From Telopea speciosissima (Eukaryota; Streptophyta; Magnoliopsida; Proteales; Proteaceae): a stretch of DNA of 64,000 nucleotides. The stretch lies in the NCBI RefSeq assembly GCF_018873765.1, contig NC_057916.1:31657501-31721500 (forward strand), written 5' to 3'. Made by a program: the position numbers and the translations under genes. Below the pieces are notes generated by a model. It was not told the DNA's origin. It ran no database searches and saw only the letters and a program-made list of their open reading frames with translations. Below, one piece after another: positions 45,665-57,268 of the stretch (position 1 is its first letter; every line of letters starts with the position of its first letter).

Positions 45665-46383
45665 TGATAAACCCAGATTCATGAAGACCAATTGGAGGCT
45701 GCCATGTGTCGGGTCCAAGGAGGTGGACCGTAACAGGACCAAAAGAGGAACTAGCACGGGCGCGGACCACCCACACCCTTGGGCACCAACCCCTTGGGGT
45801 ACAGCTTCCCTTGGGCGCCAACCCCTTGGAGTATGCTTCCCTTGGGCTCCAACCCCTTGGGGCGCGAACTTCCATGCACACGCAGACGGGGACCTCACAC
45901 ACACGTGGATCCAAGCACGGATGTGGATCTTGATAGGAGACCAACACCATCGTCACTGTCGTCGTCAACTGGACGTACACCGCCTATCAACTGTATAGTC
46001 CCAGATGGACATAAACACTAAGCACCATATCTGACAACGTATCAACATCTATCTGCTAAGAACGACAACCCAACTGGGACACTACATCCCACGGGATGAC
46101 AACCAATCGAGGAGGAACCCTGCTACCCAGGGACTCTATCAACTACGAAGGCCACTCTACATCAAGTGGGACTCTCCACACCGCCATACTCTACTATAAA
46201 AGGGAAGGTACTCTACCCCATCAACCCATCTTGAATTCTATTATTCATCTGTTTGCTCAGAGAGATCTAACTTAGGCATCGGAGAGTCCTAGGCCGGAAC
46301 CACACCGGTTCTCCTTTGTCACCCAGGTTCTTTTGTAGATTACGGTACTCGAAAGGACCCTTGAACAATTTTCTGACGCAATA
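45665..46383 (+). repeat. 3' LTR of the Tat gypsy element
   Basis: Aligns with 36679-37420 over its length at about 93% by hand count. It has the same 32-bp internal units and the same CTATAAAAGGG box, and lacks the 22-bp duplication. Ends near GACGCAATA; the usual terminal CA has drifted. Confidence 0.92.
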
Positions 46384-47271
46384 CAAATCAATACTAAACT
46401 AGGATTTTTTTTTTAATTTTTGAAATTATTATCTAACATGATTGTGTAACAAACTCAAAAACATTCAAAATTTGGTTATTAAATTTTATATTTTTACTAA
46501 CAATCTTTTTTATTTGAAAAGAAAAATAAGATTACATTTGAAAAGTATAGTTTACCAAATATTGTAAGAGTTCTTAGCAGATTATACAATCATGATTTTA
46601 AAATTTTTCTTTTTTTTATTTTTTAATTAGTTTCACTTCTCTTCCCTTCACTTCCTATTACTTGCAACTAGAAGAATCCTCTATGCATTTGGTTAGGTTT
46701 ATGATAGTTAACCCATTGCAACTTAAAAATATCCCTTAATCTCTTAGAGAAGGTTAGAACACATAAAAAATGGAGAGACAGAGAAGGAGGGGGGGGGGAG
46801 GTTTTACACTCTGTGCAATCTAATCTACACACATAGTAGTGTCACATGAAAGAGTGATGTGGTAATTCTGATAATTGGATACCCATACCTATACCAATTC
46901 CCGGCTAAAATTCAATTTTATACCATCCCATGTATGTTTACGCATCCTTGTATATTTCAGCTGTCTACATGTTGGTAATTGGTATGCACTCTCATATATT
47001 TTTTAAGGGGGAAGTTCTCTGAGCAAGCGGGATAGAGGAATGCACCTTATAGTAAAATAGTATCATACATTAAAGGGTAGTGAGATCATTTTATGTAAAA
47101 AAGAGAGAGATAGATACAGAGGTGCTAGCTTACCCCCTACCCAAACGATTCGTTGAGTCATTTTCATTTTTTAAAAACTCTTTTGGGACTTGACCAGCTC
47201 CATTTGAACTTAAACTTGTAGATCAGTGGGAAAGGACCTTATGGTTTACGTCAAGAAACGCTGGGAAGACC
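46384..47271. other. Non-coding, AT-rich
   Basis: Old target site of the gypsy element and the region upstream of the second PPR copy. A G9 run lies near 46790. No gene or clear promoter recognised; unlike the 5' flank of PPR copy 1. Confidence 0.35.
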
Positions 47272-47281
47272 GGAAGACAAA

Positions 47282-49142
47282 ATGATGTTTAGAAGAGCCG
47301 TCGTTGGTGCTGCTGCTACTTCAACGCTGGGAAGGGATGCTTTAACACACAACGGTACTTTCCTTCTCGTCTCTGTTACGCACATTTGCATAGATTTATA
47401 TGGAATTGCCGACATCCATTCGAAAGCTACAAAAGATTATGCATTGGATTTCCCTGGTATGAATAGAAAACAGTTCTTAGATATTGTTAGAGAGCGCTGC
47501 ATGTCTGATTCTCTCAAGCTTGAAGACTGCCTTGGTTTCTTTCATCACTTCGTTAAGATGCAACCTTTGCCACCCATTTTCTTCCTCAACCATCTGTTTG
47601 GGGCCATGGCTAAAAGGAGACATTATTCCAATGTGTTCCCTTTGTACAAGGAGATGTGTTCATTGGGAATCCTCGGTGACGTCTTCACGCTTAACACCTT
47701 GATTAATAGCTTCTGCCGCTTGAAACATGTGCATTTCGGATTTTCTAGCTTTGGTAACATTCTGAAGCTTGGTTATAAACCAAATGCTGTGACCTTCACT
47801 TCTCTGATTAAGGGACTCTGCGTAGATGAGGATGTAGCAGAGGCCATGGACTTATTAAATAAGATGGTAAAGAAGGGTTACCCATGTAATGAACCCACAT
47901 ATGGAACAATAATTGATGGGCTCTGCAAAGCTGGGAACACTGGAAGAGCCCTTAGCTTGCTCAGGGAAATGGAAGAGAAAGGCAGATGTAAGCCGAACTT
48001 AACCATCTATAGCACAATCGTTGATAGCTTATGCAAAGATGGGTTGATTGATGAGGCCCTTAAACAGTTAAACTATTCTCAGAAATGACTGCTAAAGGCA
48101 TTTCACGTAGTGTGATCACTTATAGTTCTTTGAATCAAGGCCTATGCAACGTTGGCCGATTGAGAGAAGCTGCGTGTTTATTCGACAAGATGTTGGATGT
48201 TGGAGTCTCACCAAATGTTGTAACCTTTAGCATTCTTTTGAATGCTCTTTGCAAAGAAGGGAGGATTGTGGAGGGACATTCCCTGTTAGACATGATGATT
48301 CAAAGAGGTGCAGAGCCTAATACCATCACCTACAGTGCATTAATGGATGGATACTGCCTGCAGGGTAAAATGGATGATGCCCTAGAAATCTTTCATTCCA
48401 TGGTGGGTAGGGGCCACGAGCCTGATGTGGTTACCTACAATGTGTTGATTAATGGATTTTGCAAGTGTAAGAGGATAGATGAGGCCATAAAGCTCCTATG
48501 GGACATGTATGGCAAGGGATTGAAGCCTGTTGTTGCGACATTTAATACTCTAATAGGTGGATACTGCCTGGTTGGCAGAGTTGGGGCTGCACAGGAGTTT
48601 TTTGATGACATGCAGGCCCATGGCATGGGTCCAAATATCATCACATACTGTGTTTTGTTGGAAGGGTTATGTAAAAACAACCGTCTTGATGAGGCAATAG
48701 AACTGATTTATTTGATGGAAAAAGGGACAGTTAGACCTGATATAAGGGCTTATGCTATTCTCATTGATGGCATGTTTAGAGCTGGTAGACCTGCAGATGG
48801 CATAAAACTTTTTGAGAGAACTTCTACTCAGGGGTTGGAACCCAATGCAGTTACATATACCATAATGATAAAAGGACTATGTGCAGAAGGTCTGTTGGAA
48901 GAAGCTAATGAATTGTTCTCGCAGATGAAAGAGAAGGGTCTCCAGCCAGACGAATTCACATTCAATGGAATTGTCTGGGGCTTTCTTAAAAAAAAAGGAG
49001 ATCCATAGAGCAATGCAGCTACTGAATGAAATGGTTGACAAGGGTTACTCACTGAGTGCTTGCAGCGGATGGATCAGACCATGAATGCCTGGAAATGCTC
49101 CAGAAGTTCTTGCCAACAAAAGGAAAACATGTTGAATCCTGA
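47282..49142 (+). pseudogene. Restorer-like P-class PPR protein, disabled differently
   Basis: Starts MMFRRAVVGAAATSTL and reads without a stop through the point where copy 1 has its TGA. Visible 35-residue motifs include NAVTFTSLIKGLC, PNLTIYSTIVDSLC, PNVVTFSILLNALC, PDVVTYNVLINGFC and PNAVTYTIMIKGLC. Lesions against copy 1: an 8-bp insertion near 48068 that makes a TGA at 48086-48088; one extra base in the A-run at 48988-48996 that truncates the frame at 49008; and a deletion of about 30 bases near 49060. The original stop corresponds to 49140-49142. The family binds organelle RNA, usually in mitochondria; this copy could give only a short N-terminal or an internal product. Confidence 0.87.
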
Positions 49143-50648
49143 CTCAATACGTGACCCTTTTTAGGTGATGCAATTTATGCTGTTCCCAACACCATTTGAG
49201 GATCATATTATCTTGTTTGGACAGAAACAGTTGCAGCACTCTGAAAGAAAACCTACTTCTGCAGGAAACCTACTCAATGTCAGATAATCAGGCAACTAGT
49301 TTTTTTTTGGTAAATCAGGCAACTAGTTATATGAGCTCCTTCATAATTTCTTTACCATTTTGGTTAGATATTTAGAAAATTCAAACTAACCTGTTTGAAG
49401 GTATGATTAGTTTATGGAAGTGTGTGATATTCTTGACTTCCTAATGTATTATAACATTCATACACGATTTTACTTTCAGTCTCCATTGTACTAGAGGCTA
49501 GAGGTTGTAAGTACTAACAGCTGTCAATATCAAATTTATGTGAAAAAGCCACATGAATGATAGAACCTTTCTTTACCCATTAGATTTGCATGAATTTTCT
49601 AGATAACTGGATGCTTCCGCTTCAGAAATTTGTGATTCCTAAACTCTTTGGTTACATGTACAATTCGAAGCTGTTCCATGGAATGCTTTGTGGCATCATC
49701 TAAGGACCATTAAATATTAACCATAATTTTATTTTTGTCATGTGGCCATCCAGATTCCATACCCAAGTCCTTATCATGCATGTAAATGAACAGGTGGAAA
49801 TGAAATGAACTAGAAGAATGTATCCATGCACTTCAAAGAAACATGGCCAAGAATTATGCATCCATGGAACAGAACTATATTGGTTTGATTAAACAGAACT
49901 ATATTTAATTGGCATATTTCCTATATATTTCTAGTGTGATGATGTTCAGGTCGACAATGCTCATCATGATGTTTTGTCCCCTTTTATTTAGGAATTTGTG
50001 AAAAGTAGTTTACCAGAAGTTAGCGAGCATTTTTTGAGCTGTTATCTATTAGAAAAGGTCTACTTTTGGTTCCAAAATTGCAGAATTTTCTGCTTTGCTT
50101 CATTAACTTCACCACCTGGCCAGATCGTGGGCTATCATGTGATTTATTTCATTCTATAATGAAGGACTGCTTGGTACAGTTCAATTTTGGAATACAGAAT
50201 TATGTATTTGAAGCCGTAATAGAAATCAATGCATCACTGTTCTTGGTCACTTGCATTTTAAATCTGCTATATTTATTCTCTTGTTTGTTGCATCAGATTG
50301 GTTTTCTCTGTTGCCCACCTCCATGGTATCAATTTCTGCTCATATGGTCACTTCAGTTCTGGCAGCTTGATAAGTAAATTTTGACAAAGTAAGGGTTTTG
50401 GATCTCGAATCTCTTTTCTGGAATTTCAGTGCTTTCATTTTATGTTATCCATTAATATGTAGTTCTTGATTTTTTTTTTCCATTAAATATGGTTCCTGGT
50501 TTTTCATCGACCTTTTCAGGAAACTGACACAGACTAAGAAACTGGGAGCATGGAATTTCTCATGGTTATTGCAAGCTAATTTTGTCTGCCATCAATTTCC
50601 TAAACATGCAGCGTTGTTTATCTGGTCTGTTATATCATGTTATCAGGT

Positions 50649-50902
50649 GCATCATGGGCCCTTACTGTTGAACGTCGCTATAAGAGACTTAATGGCTATA
50701 TAATTTGTGTTGCAGGTACTTGCAGGATGTTGTTTGTTGGCTCCCTTTATTATATATGGTCAGAGAAACATTCCAGTCCTACTAATCAAAAAGCAAAATT
50801 ATAAAAGGGAGCCAACAAACAACATACTGCAAGTACCTGCAACACAAATTATATAGCCATTAAGTCTCTTATAGTGATGTTCAACAGTAAGGGCCCATGA
50901 TG

Positions 50903-50903
<1 letters not shown>
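50649..50903. repeat. Long inverted duplication (hairpin), 101-bp arms
   Basis: 50649-50749 and the reverse complement of 50803-50903 match at about 98 of 101 positions, both ending GCATCATGGGCCC. The 53-bp centre is the inverted copy of sequence that follows the arm in copy 1 (ATTCCAGTCCTACTAATC against GATTAGTAGGACTGGAAT-like at 20885). Copy 1 has only one arm. A (TA)n array follows at once (50904-50936). Confidence 0.9.
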
Positions 50904-50944
<41 letters not shown>

Positions 50945-51224
50945 CATATCTATCATATTATCTTACAATTATATATTATATTAAATTACGTACAATAATT
51001 TTTTGGCATACTTCTTCATTGGACCAAAATACTGTTTGTGGTATAATTTATCCCTAGTCCCTACTCTCTTCTTCACACCTCTGTCATCATCCTTTCATCT
51101 TATTCTCCTTTTAAATTTCTCATTGTTTCTCTATATGTTTATCCCCTATCTAGATTTTCTCAAACAAATCTCTCTTTCATGTTTTTCCCCTCCCCTCTCC
51201 ATCTCTCTCTCCCTCTCTCCCCTT

Positions 51225-52400
51225 TTTTTTTGGGTGAATAAATAATTCATTACCAAAAAGAGAAAAACAAGGGGCCCGAGAAATCGGGGAGGAGAAAAAA
51301 TAAAAAATACAGCAAGCCAAACAAAACCCAAACCTCAAGAGGAGGGGGATGCAAGAAGGGGGAGGGGGGCCCAGGATACAACAATGTGCCTGTTCCTTGG
51401 GGTGTCACGGCAAGAAAATGAGATAGAAGCTAGCTTCCTTTTGATGTCACAAGAAATGGAATCCCGAATAAGCTGGAGGGGTTTTGAACTAGAGGACCAT
51501 GTCCTGATATTGCGTTCCATCCAAATCTAGTTGATGGTGGCAGCAAAGGTGAGCTTTCCCACAGTGTCACAAATGGTAGAGCCGGCAAATGTCATGTTGA
51601 TCCAGATCCATTCTCTTTGGAAAGGCAAGATCCATCTGGTGCGAGGCCAACATTTTGCTTATTCCCCTTTCCAAATGGAAGAGGAGAGGGGGCAAGCAAA
51701 AAAAGGTGGTCAATGTTTTCCATGGCATTCGAGCAGAGGCAGCATGAGGGAGAGACTGCAATTTGGCAGTGGATGAGGAAAGACTGCGTTGGGAGGCAGT
51801 TGGAGAAAGCCCGCCAAACTATGAAACTGTGCCGAGGGATATGGTGTTTAAACCATGTCAGCATATGCCAAGGAGAAACATTACTTTGCTGGCGGATGAG
51901 GTTCCAAGCTGCTTTGATGCTTAAGAGCCCTGAAGAGGATGGAGTCCATATAGTCTTGTCTCCCCTACCAGAAGAGTGACCAGTACTGGGGGGCAATGCA
52001 TTCCAGACTGAAGTAAGTAATGGGGAAGAGGAAGCCGAGGGGGCCCAATCTCCAAGAGAGATGATGTCTGCAACCTTGGAGTGCTTAGGGAGACCTGAGC
52101 TATATATGATCCTGGGGGAAACCAGGTGCAGAAGAATGCCCATAGGATGCCACTGGTCAAGCCAAAGAGAGGTGGTAGTGCCATCTACAATCTGAGTAGA
52201 GATGGCTTCAAGAGCAGTGGGGCAAAGCTTCAGTATCTTACGCCAAGTCCAAAATGCTTCAGAGGATGTTGGAGCCATCCAAATGGAGTCAGAGTGGAGG
52301 GGGCCAGAGTACACCCAATCAACCCAAATGCTATGATGTTTGGAGACCAGCTTCCATGTCAGCTTGATAATACCTGCTGTATTTACATCTTTGATTCTTC
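51225..52400 (-). pseudogene. L1 LINE 3' end (RT zinc-binding domain), 5' truncated
   Basis: On the minus strand: TWRKILKL, TSLWLDQWHPMG, then a zf-RVT domain with WFKHHIPRHSFIVWRAFSN, CLPTQSFL and CCLCSNAMENIDHLF. A downstream tail (SISCDIKRKLASISF) and an A-rich 3' end with TTCACCCAAAAAAAAAG at 51225-51240 follow. A similar copy lies at 53535-54150. Flanks 51184-51200 and 52420-52436 both read TTTCCCCTCCCCTCT, a possible target duplication. Confidence 0.8.
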
Positions 52401-52448
52401 TTAAACCAATAATGTAAACATTTCCCCTCCCCTCTATCTCCCTATCAC

Positions 52449-52450
<2 letters not shown>

Positions 52451-52482
<32 letters not shown>

Positions 52483-52499
52483 CTCTCTCCCCCCCCCCC
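52451..52499. repeat. (CT)n microsatellite with C10 run
   Basis: About 20 CT units, one CG interruption, then a C run. Confidence 0.9.
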
Positions 52500-52785
52500 A
52501 TCCCTCTCTTTCACAAGGTTTCATCAACGACATCTCTCGTTCAAAAATCTGCTATTCTTTCCCCAGTTCATCGCATACGTGATGCAGATAGGTTTCAAAC
52601 CTATCATCGAAGGAAGAAGGGAACCAGACCATAAGTACCCCACTGTCCCCCTTTTGGAGCCTTATGGTTCAATTGACCATAGGGTCGGGCCAGACTATTG
52701 GTCTTGGTGTTTTCTGGTCACTCAAACCCGAATTGTGGGGCCCATAGTTGTTTTTTATTTTTATTATTATGTGTCTTTTAATTAA

Positions 52786-52981
52786 AGGGAAAAGATCCGC
52801 ACACTGTCCATGTGCGGATTCTTTCCCATGCCCTCTCACAAAATGTGAGGGCCCCGCACATGTATTTTTATTTTATTTTATCTATTTTGAAAATGTGGGG
52901 TCCACATACCTTTTTCACACCATTAATTTGTGTAGCGTTCAGATTCCTTCCCACACTGACAGCGTGGGAGACCTTCCCTCT
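52786..52981. mobile_element. 196-bp MITE flanked by TTAATTAA
   Basis: Inverted ends AGGGAAAAGATCCGCACACTGTC and (reverse) AGAGGGAAGGTCTCCCACGC. Flanked by TTAATTAA at 52778-52785 and 52982-52989. The interior has GTGCGGAT / TGTGGGGTCC words. No coding capacity. A fragment of similar sequence is at 9260-9330. Confidence 0.7.
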
Positions 52982-52989
52982 TTAATTAA

Positions 52990-53534
52990 TTAATTGTGTT
53001 GGAGTTCTTTTAGAGTGGAACTCTACTTTATCTTTACTTGTATTTAATAGTCTAACTACATTACACTTACTTCCATCGTGGAGTTCTTTTTTTAATTGTT
53101 TCCTTTTAATTTCCTTATGGGTTACTCAACCCATCTATAAGTTGTAAGAGCCTAAGAGCTCCCCACATGATTTATGATGAATGAAACTTGAGCTTTGCTT
53201 CAATGGTGCTGTGAGAAACAGAGCTACTGTGAGAGACAACAGCAACCTCAGTGGGATTCTTAGGGTGATCGGGTGGGAGATCTGATCCTCTTTCCCTTAC
53301 CTTATTCCCCTTCTTCTTCCCTGCGATACCAAGTAAGTACAGCCATTGGTCTTCACTTCTTAAGTTTTCTGTGAGATTCAATCATTATCAGCCTGCTGAA
53401 TATAAACCTAACCTGTCATTACATTCTGGAGTAGCGGGAGCTCATGCACTGGGACGCTCTTTCTGTCATTACATTCTGGAATTTTTTTAAAACCATATTT
53501 GTCTGTGTTTAGTGACTGGTGGGCAATCCAGTTT
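52990..53534. other. Non-coding
   Basis: No gene recognised. A 17-base phrase CTGTCATTACATTCTGGA occurs twice (53418 and 53463), a small local duplication. Confidence 0.35.
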
Positions 53535-54150
53535 TTTGGGTGAATAAAAAATTCGTTACCAAAACCAGAAACTGGGGAGAGAAAAAGGGGGGGAAGAGAA
53601 AAGACTCAAGCCCTAGAGAAAAGGGACAGGAGTCTGAAAAAGAGAGACAGGTAAGCCCCAGGAGACAACAATACGCCTGTTCCTTGGGGAATCTGAACGC
53701 TATACAAATAGATGGCTTTCCAAATCATCTCGAGAGAGTGGGAGTTGGAAGTCCATCTACGAAGATTCTTCTCCATCCAAATATGGGAGATAACACCATT
53801 GAACACAAGTTTGCCTGCAGTATCACAAATAGTATTGCTAGAGAAGGACATATCCAACCAAAACCACTCCCTTGAGAAAGGTAAGGGTCTTCTTCTACGG
53901 GGCCAGCAGGATTCGAGGGCTTTTCTCCAAATAGAAGAGGCAAAAGGGCAAGAGAAGAAAAGGTAGTCGATGTCCTCAAGACCGTTCCAACATAGGATGC
54001 AAGAGAGGGAAACAGGCAGTTGTCGGTGGAGGAGAAAGGATTGGGGGGGAGGCATTGGGTGAACCGGTGAAGGCTCTCCAAACAGTAAAGCTATGCCGGG
54101 GGATATAACCTTAAAACCAAACAAGGTTACACGGCTTACGCCAAGGGACT
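53535..54150 (-). pseudogene. L1 LINE 3' end, second copy
   Basis: On the minus strand: IPRHSF-like PGIALLFGEPS (frameshifted), CILCWNGLEDIDYLFFSCPFASS, SIWRKALESCW, then the typical plant LINE tail KLVFNGVISHIWMEKNLRRW and an A-rich end TTTTATTCACCCAAAAAAC. Same family as 51225-52400 but more complete at the C-terminus. 5' truncated as is usual for LINEs. Confidence 0.8.
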
Positions 54151-54599
54151 AAGGGAGATTTTTTGGGTGTTTTAGCAGCAAGTTGATTCTATCTCTGACA
54201 ACAGAACAACTATGTAAATCAGAGAGCCCTTTCATTTTATTTATGTTCTGTGACTGCTGTCCATTTATTTGGTGGCCCATCTATTTCATTTCTATATGTT
54301 CGGCTGAGTTATATTACTGCTTATTTTATTTCTGTTTACTCTACATTTTTTGTATCTTACTACCTCCATGTTCCCCTTTGTTTTAGAACTTCTCCATAGT
54401 GTGTATCAGTTCCCTTATGGTGATCGTGCTTACTTAGTTATTGTATCTCTATATATAATATATTCTTATTTTTAACTATATTTTTGGTGTGTCGGGTAGG
54501 CAGCCGAGACTGTATTATAGTCAGCCAATCCTCTTTTGCATGGATCCTTTCTTGAATGTTTTATTAGCATTTGAATTTTATGTTAGCTACTGTGCGACC
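54151..54599. other. Non-coding, T-rich
   Basis: Nothing recognised between the L1 tail and the RTE LINE start. Confidence 0.3.
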
Positions 54600-56639
54600 T
54601 TATATTAGGGCTTCCCTTGTAAGCGATGCGCTGCATTGAAGCCCGTATGCGATGACAAGTAGTCAAGAGCTCTCGTACCATGGTCATGTGTGGGTTAAGA
54701 AGCTATCCTTTAAGTGTAGGATTAGACTAGCATCTTGGAACATTGTTTCTTTAACAGGTAAGAGTCTAGAATTGATTGATGTGATGAGGAGAAGAAGGAT
54801 TAATATTGCATGTATTCAAGAGACTAGAAGGAAGGATAAGAAAGCCAAGGAGTTAGACGACTTTAAATTGTGGTATATGAGGGAGCAAGTAATAGGAATG
54901 GAGTGGGCATTGTAGTGGATAGAACTCTAAAGAATGATATAGTGGATGTTATAAGGCTTGGAGATAGGATTATTCCATCAAACTTCTGTTAGAGAAAGAG
55001 TTAGTCAACATTATCAGTGCTTACGCCTCATGTAGGATTGGATGGAAGTAGTAAGTTACACAATTCTAGGAACACTTGGATGAACTAGTGAAAGATATTA
55101 GTCAAGGAGAAAATATTATTATAGGAGGTGATCTGAATGGTCACGTATGGAGAGATTGTAGAGGCTATGAAAGTGTGCATGGAGGTTATGGATTTGGTAA
55201 GAGGAATGAGGAGGGTATCTCAACTTTGGATTTTGCGGTTGCTTATGATATGTCCATTGTAAATACCTACTTTGAAAAGGGGGGAGCATTTAGTCACATA
55301 CAGAAGCGGACATCATAATAGCCAAATAGATTTCTTCTTAACTAGAAGGTCTGACAAATTGTTTTGTAAGGACTGTAAAGTTATCCCAGGAGAGAGCTTA
55401 ACCACTCAACATAGATTGGTGGTCATAGATATATGTCTCCTCACGCAAGACCGTAAGATGGCGAGCCTATTTGCCCTAAGGTAAGGTGGTGGAACTTGAA
55501 AGGAGAATCCTTGAAATCATTTACCGGCAAGGTGGTCAAACAAGGAACGTGGGACTTGGAGGGAGATACTAATTTAATGTGGAACGAGATGTCTACGTGT
55601 ATTAAGAAGGTGGCTAAAGAGGTCCTATCTTTTTCATCTCGTGCTAGATGCAATAAAAAATTAGTCCTTTTTCCTTCTCGTGAACCAGGGGAGCATTACA
55701 ATTTGTATCGATTAAACAAATCGTTGGAATTTCCAAAGTGACACATTCTCAAAGAACCGTATATTCTTCTTGCTGAATAACGATGATTACAATAACAGGT
55801 AACCTCATCATATATTGGATTCCACCCAAATATGCTTGCAAGTGAGATAGTTGTCTTTTCAACATTGTTGCATCTCTTTTCGGAAGACGGTTAAGTCTTC
55901 CCGCCCTTTGTTCCGCTCAAGGACCAAGTTGGCCTCCAACAGAAACCTATCTCCATGGTTTCTTTAGGTAAGATGGAATATATCTCTCAAACAAAGGGAC
56001 TGCGTACTCCTTGTAGAGCTCACCGAGCCCTTTGAGCAGTTCGTCGATTTCTACCCATCAGGCTATCCCTTTCAAAGGATACCTGGCCAGGACCAACAAT
56101 ATCAACTTAGAAATGGAGAAGAACGGCAGGTCAAGTTGGACAAGGCAGTCAGCCTTGCAGTCTCGCATCCTGATCATCCTACGATGGAACTCCGAGATGC
56201 AGCGAGGTATACCATCTCGAGAAAGTGAGATTGAGACAAATTTCGCGCGAACTACTAGAAAATGGTGAGATCATTAGTGAAAGAAGGACCAATGACGATC
56301 CTATTCTAAAGGAGAAGGAGGAGTAGGAGGAGTCAGTCTTCTTTGAAGATCGAGGCGCATTTGCAGACAATTATGCCATTCGGAAGAAGTCTTCTACAGA
56401 GGGAAAACCTGGTACAAGTAAGTGGAGAGAACGAAAATTGTTGAAACTAGCATACATATTGGAAGATCAATCGGCCAAAATAACCATGAGCAGCTACGAT
56501 ATTCTAAGTTTTCTCCTCTTTACTGAATCTGTAACCTCCATTAGTCATTACATAAACAAAAATAAGTTCAGTTGGTTAGTTTATTCTAAGGAACCGAAAT
56601 CACTTCTTTTTCTGTTGCGTAATCATAAACGGAACCATC

Positions 56640-57150
56640 TTGAGAGTTGCAGTGAGTGATTTTGAACTGTTCACACATCTCTCTCATTTGCTTGTTCTTC
56701 AAATTTCTCGCATTATCCGTGATTATTTCGTTGGGAAGGCTGTATCGGCAGATTATGTTATGCTTTATGAATTTCTGCACGTGAGTATGTGTGATGTTGG
56801 CATATGATGCTGCCTCTACCCATTTTGTGAAAGAATCTATCGGCACTAGAATGAAACGGTGTCCGTTGGAAGCGTTAGGAGTGATCGACCCCATGACGTC
56901 CATACCCCATACCAAAAAGGGCCATGGAGTTATCATATTATGTAGCTCGGTGGCAGGAGCATGGATCTTATCAATGTAAATTTGACATAAATGAAACTTC
57001 TGGACATGTTGGCAGCAGTCGCTTTCCATTGTTGACCAATCCAATAGAAGTCCATATGCAGAATCAGGACAGCCAAACGGCTTTGAAAGCCAGACATCAG
57101 CGGTTTTTGAAATGACGGGATTATTAAGACGATGAAATGCAAACAAAAGC
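56640..57150 (-). pseudogene. gypsy (Tat-like) integrase fragment
   Basis: On the minus strand: HVQKFHLCQIYIDKIHAPAT, PWPFLVWGMDVMGSI (first Asp), HRFILVPIDSFTKWVEAA, FIKHNIICRYSLPNEIITDNA (second Asp), then MREMCEQFKITHCNS where homology stops before the catalytic Glu. The GIDY position reads PIDS. Different subfamily from the element at 36.7-46.4 kb. Confidence 0.85.
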
Positions 57151-57268
57151 ATGCGTTATGCAAGGAGATACTTCGCTTCATCTAGAAAGATGGCCAAATG
57201 AACCCTTCTTCAGCTTTGGGCGATCAAATGGTATAGTTCATTTGTTAGTAGCTTGGAGGATTAGAAAC

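Larger units (their letters stand above)
36679..46383 (+). mobile_element. Ty3/gypsy element, Tat lineage, with two LTRs, decayed
   Basis: About 9.7 kb: 5' LTR, primer site, gag, protease, reverse transcriptase, RNase H, a second archaeal-like RNase H, integrase, a long repeat-rich 3' region, polypurine tract, 3' LTR. The dual RNase H and the long non-coding 3' region are typical of Tat-clade elements. Many in-frame stops and at least two frameshifts inactivate it. Flanking AAAAT (36674-36678) and CAAAT (46384-46388) may be a decayed 5-bp target duplication. Hand alignment of the LTRs gives about 52 substitutions in about 715 positions (about 7%), an insertion of some millions of years at usual plant rates. 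Confidence 0.93.
47272..51145 (+). repeat. Segmental duplication 1, copy 2
   Basis: Paralogue of 17395-21420, including the PPR frame, the 3' non-coding part (for example GCATCACTGTTC, CTGCTTGGTACAGTTC) and the TA array. It lacks the MITE but has gained an inverted duplication (50649-50903). Confidence 0.9.

Noticed and set aside
44418-45904. Several 90-220 codon open frames of Lys/Arg-, Phe/Ser- or Pro-rich composition
   Set aside because: They overlap purine-rich tandem repeats and the gypsy LTR, have no domains, and occur on both strands at once.
55900-56600. Small frames in the unidentified part of the composite insert, considered as gag or plastid remnants
   Set aside because: No motif could be matched with confidence, so they are left unassigned.
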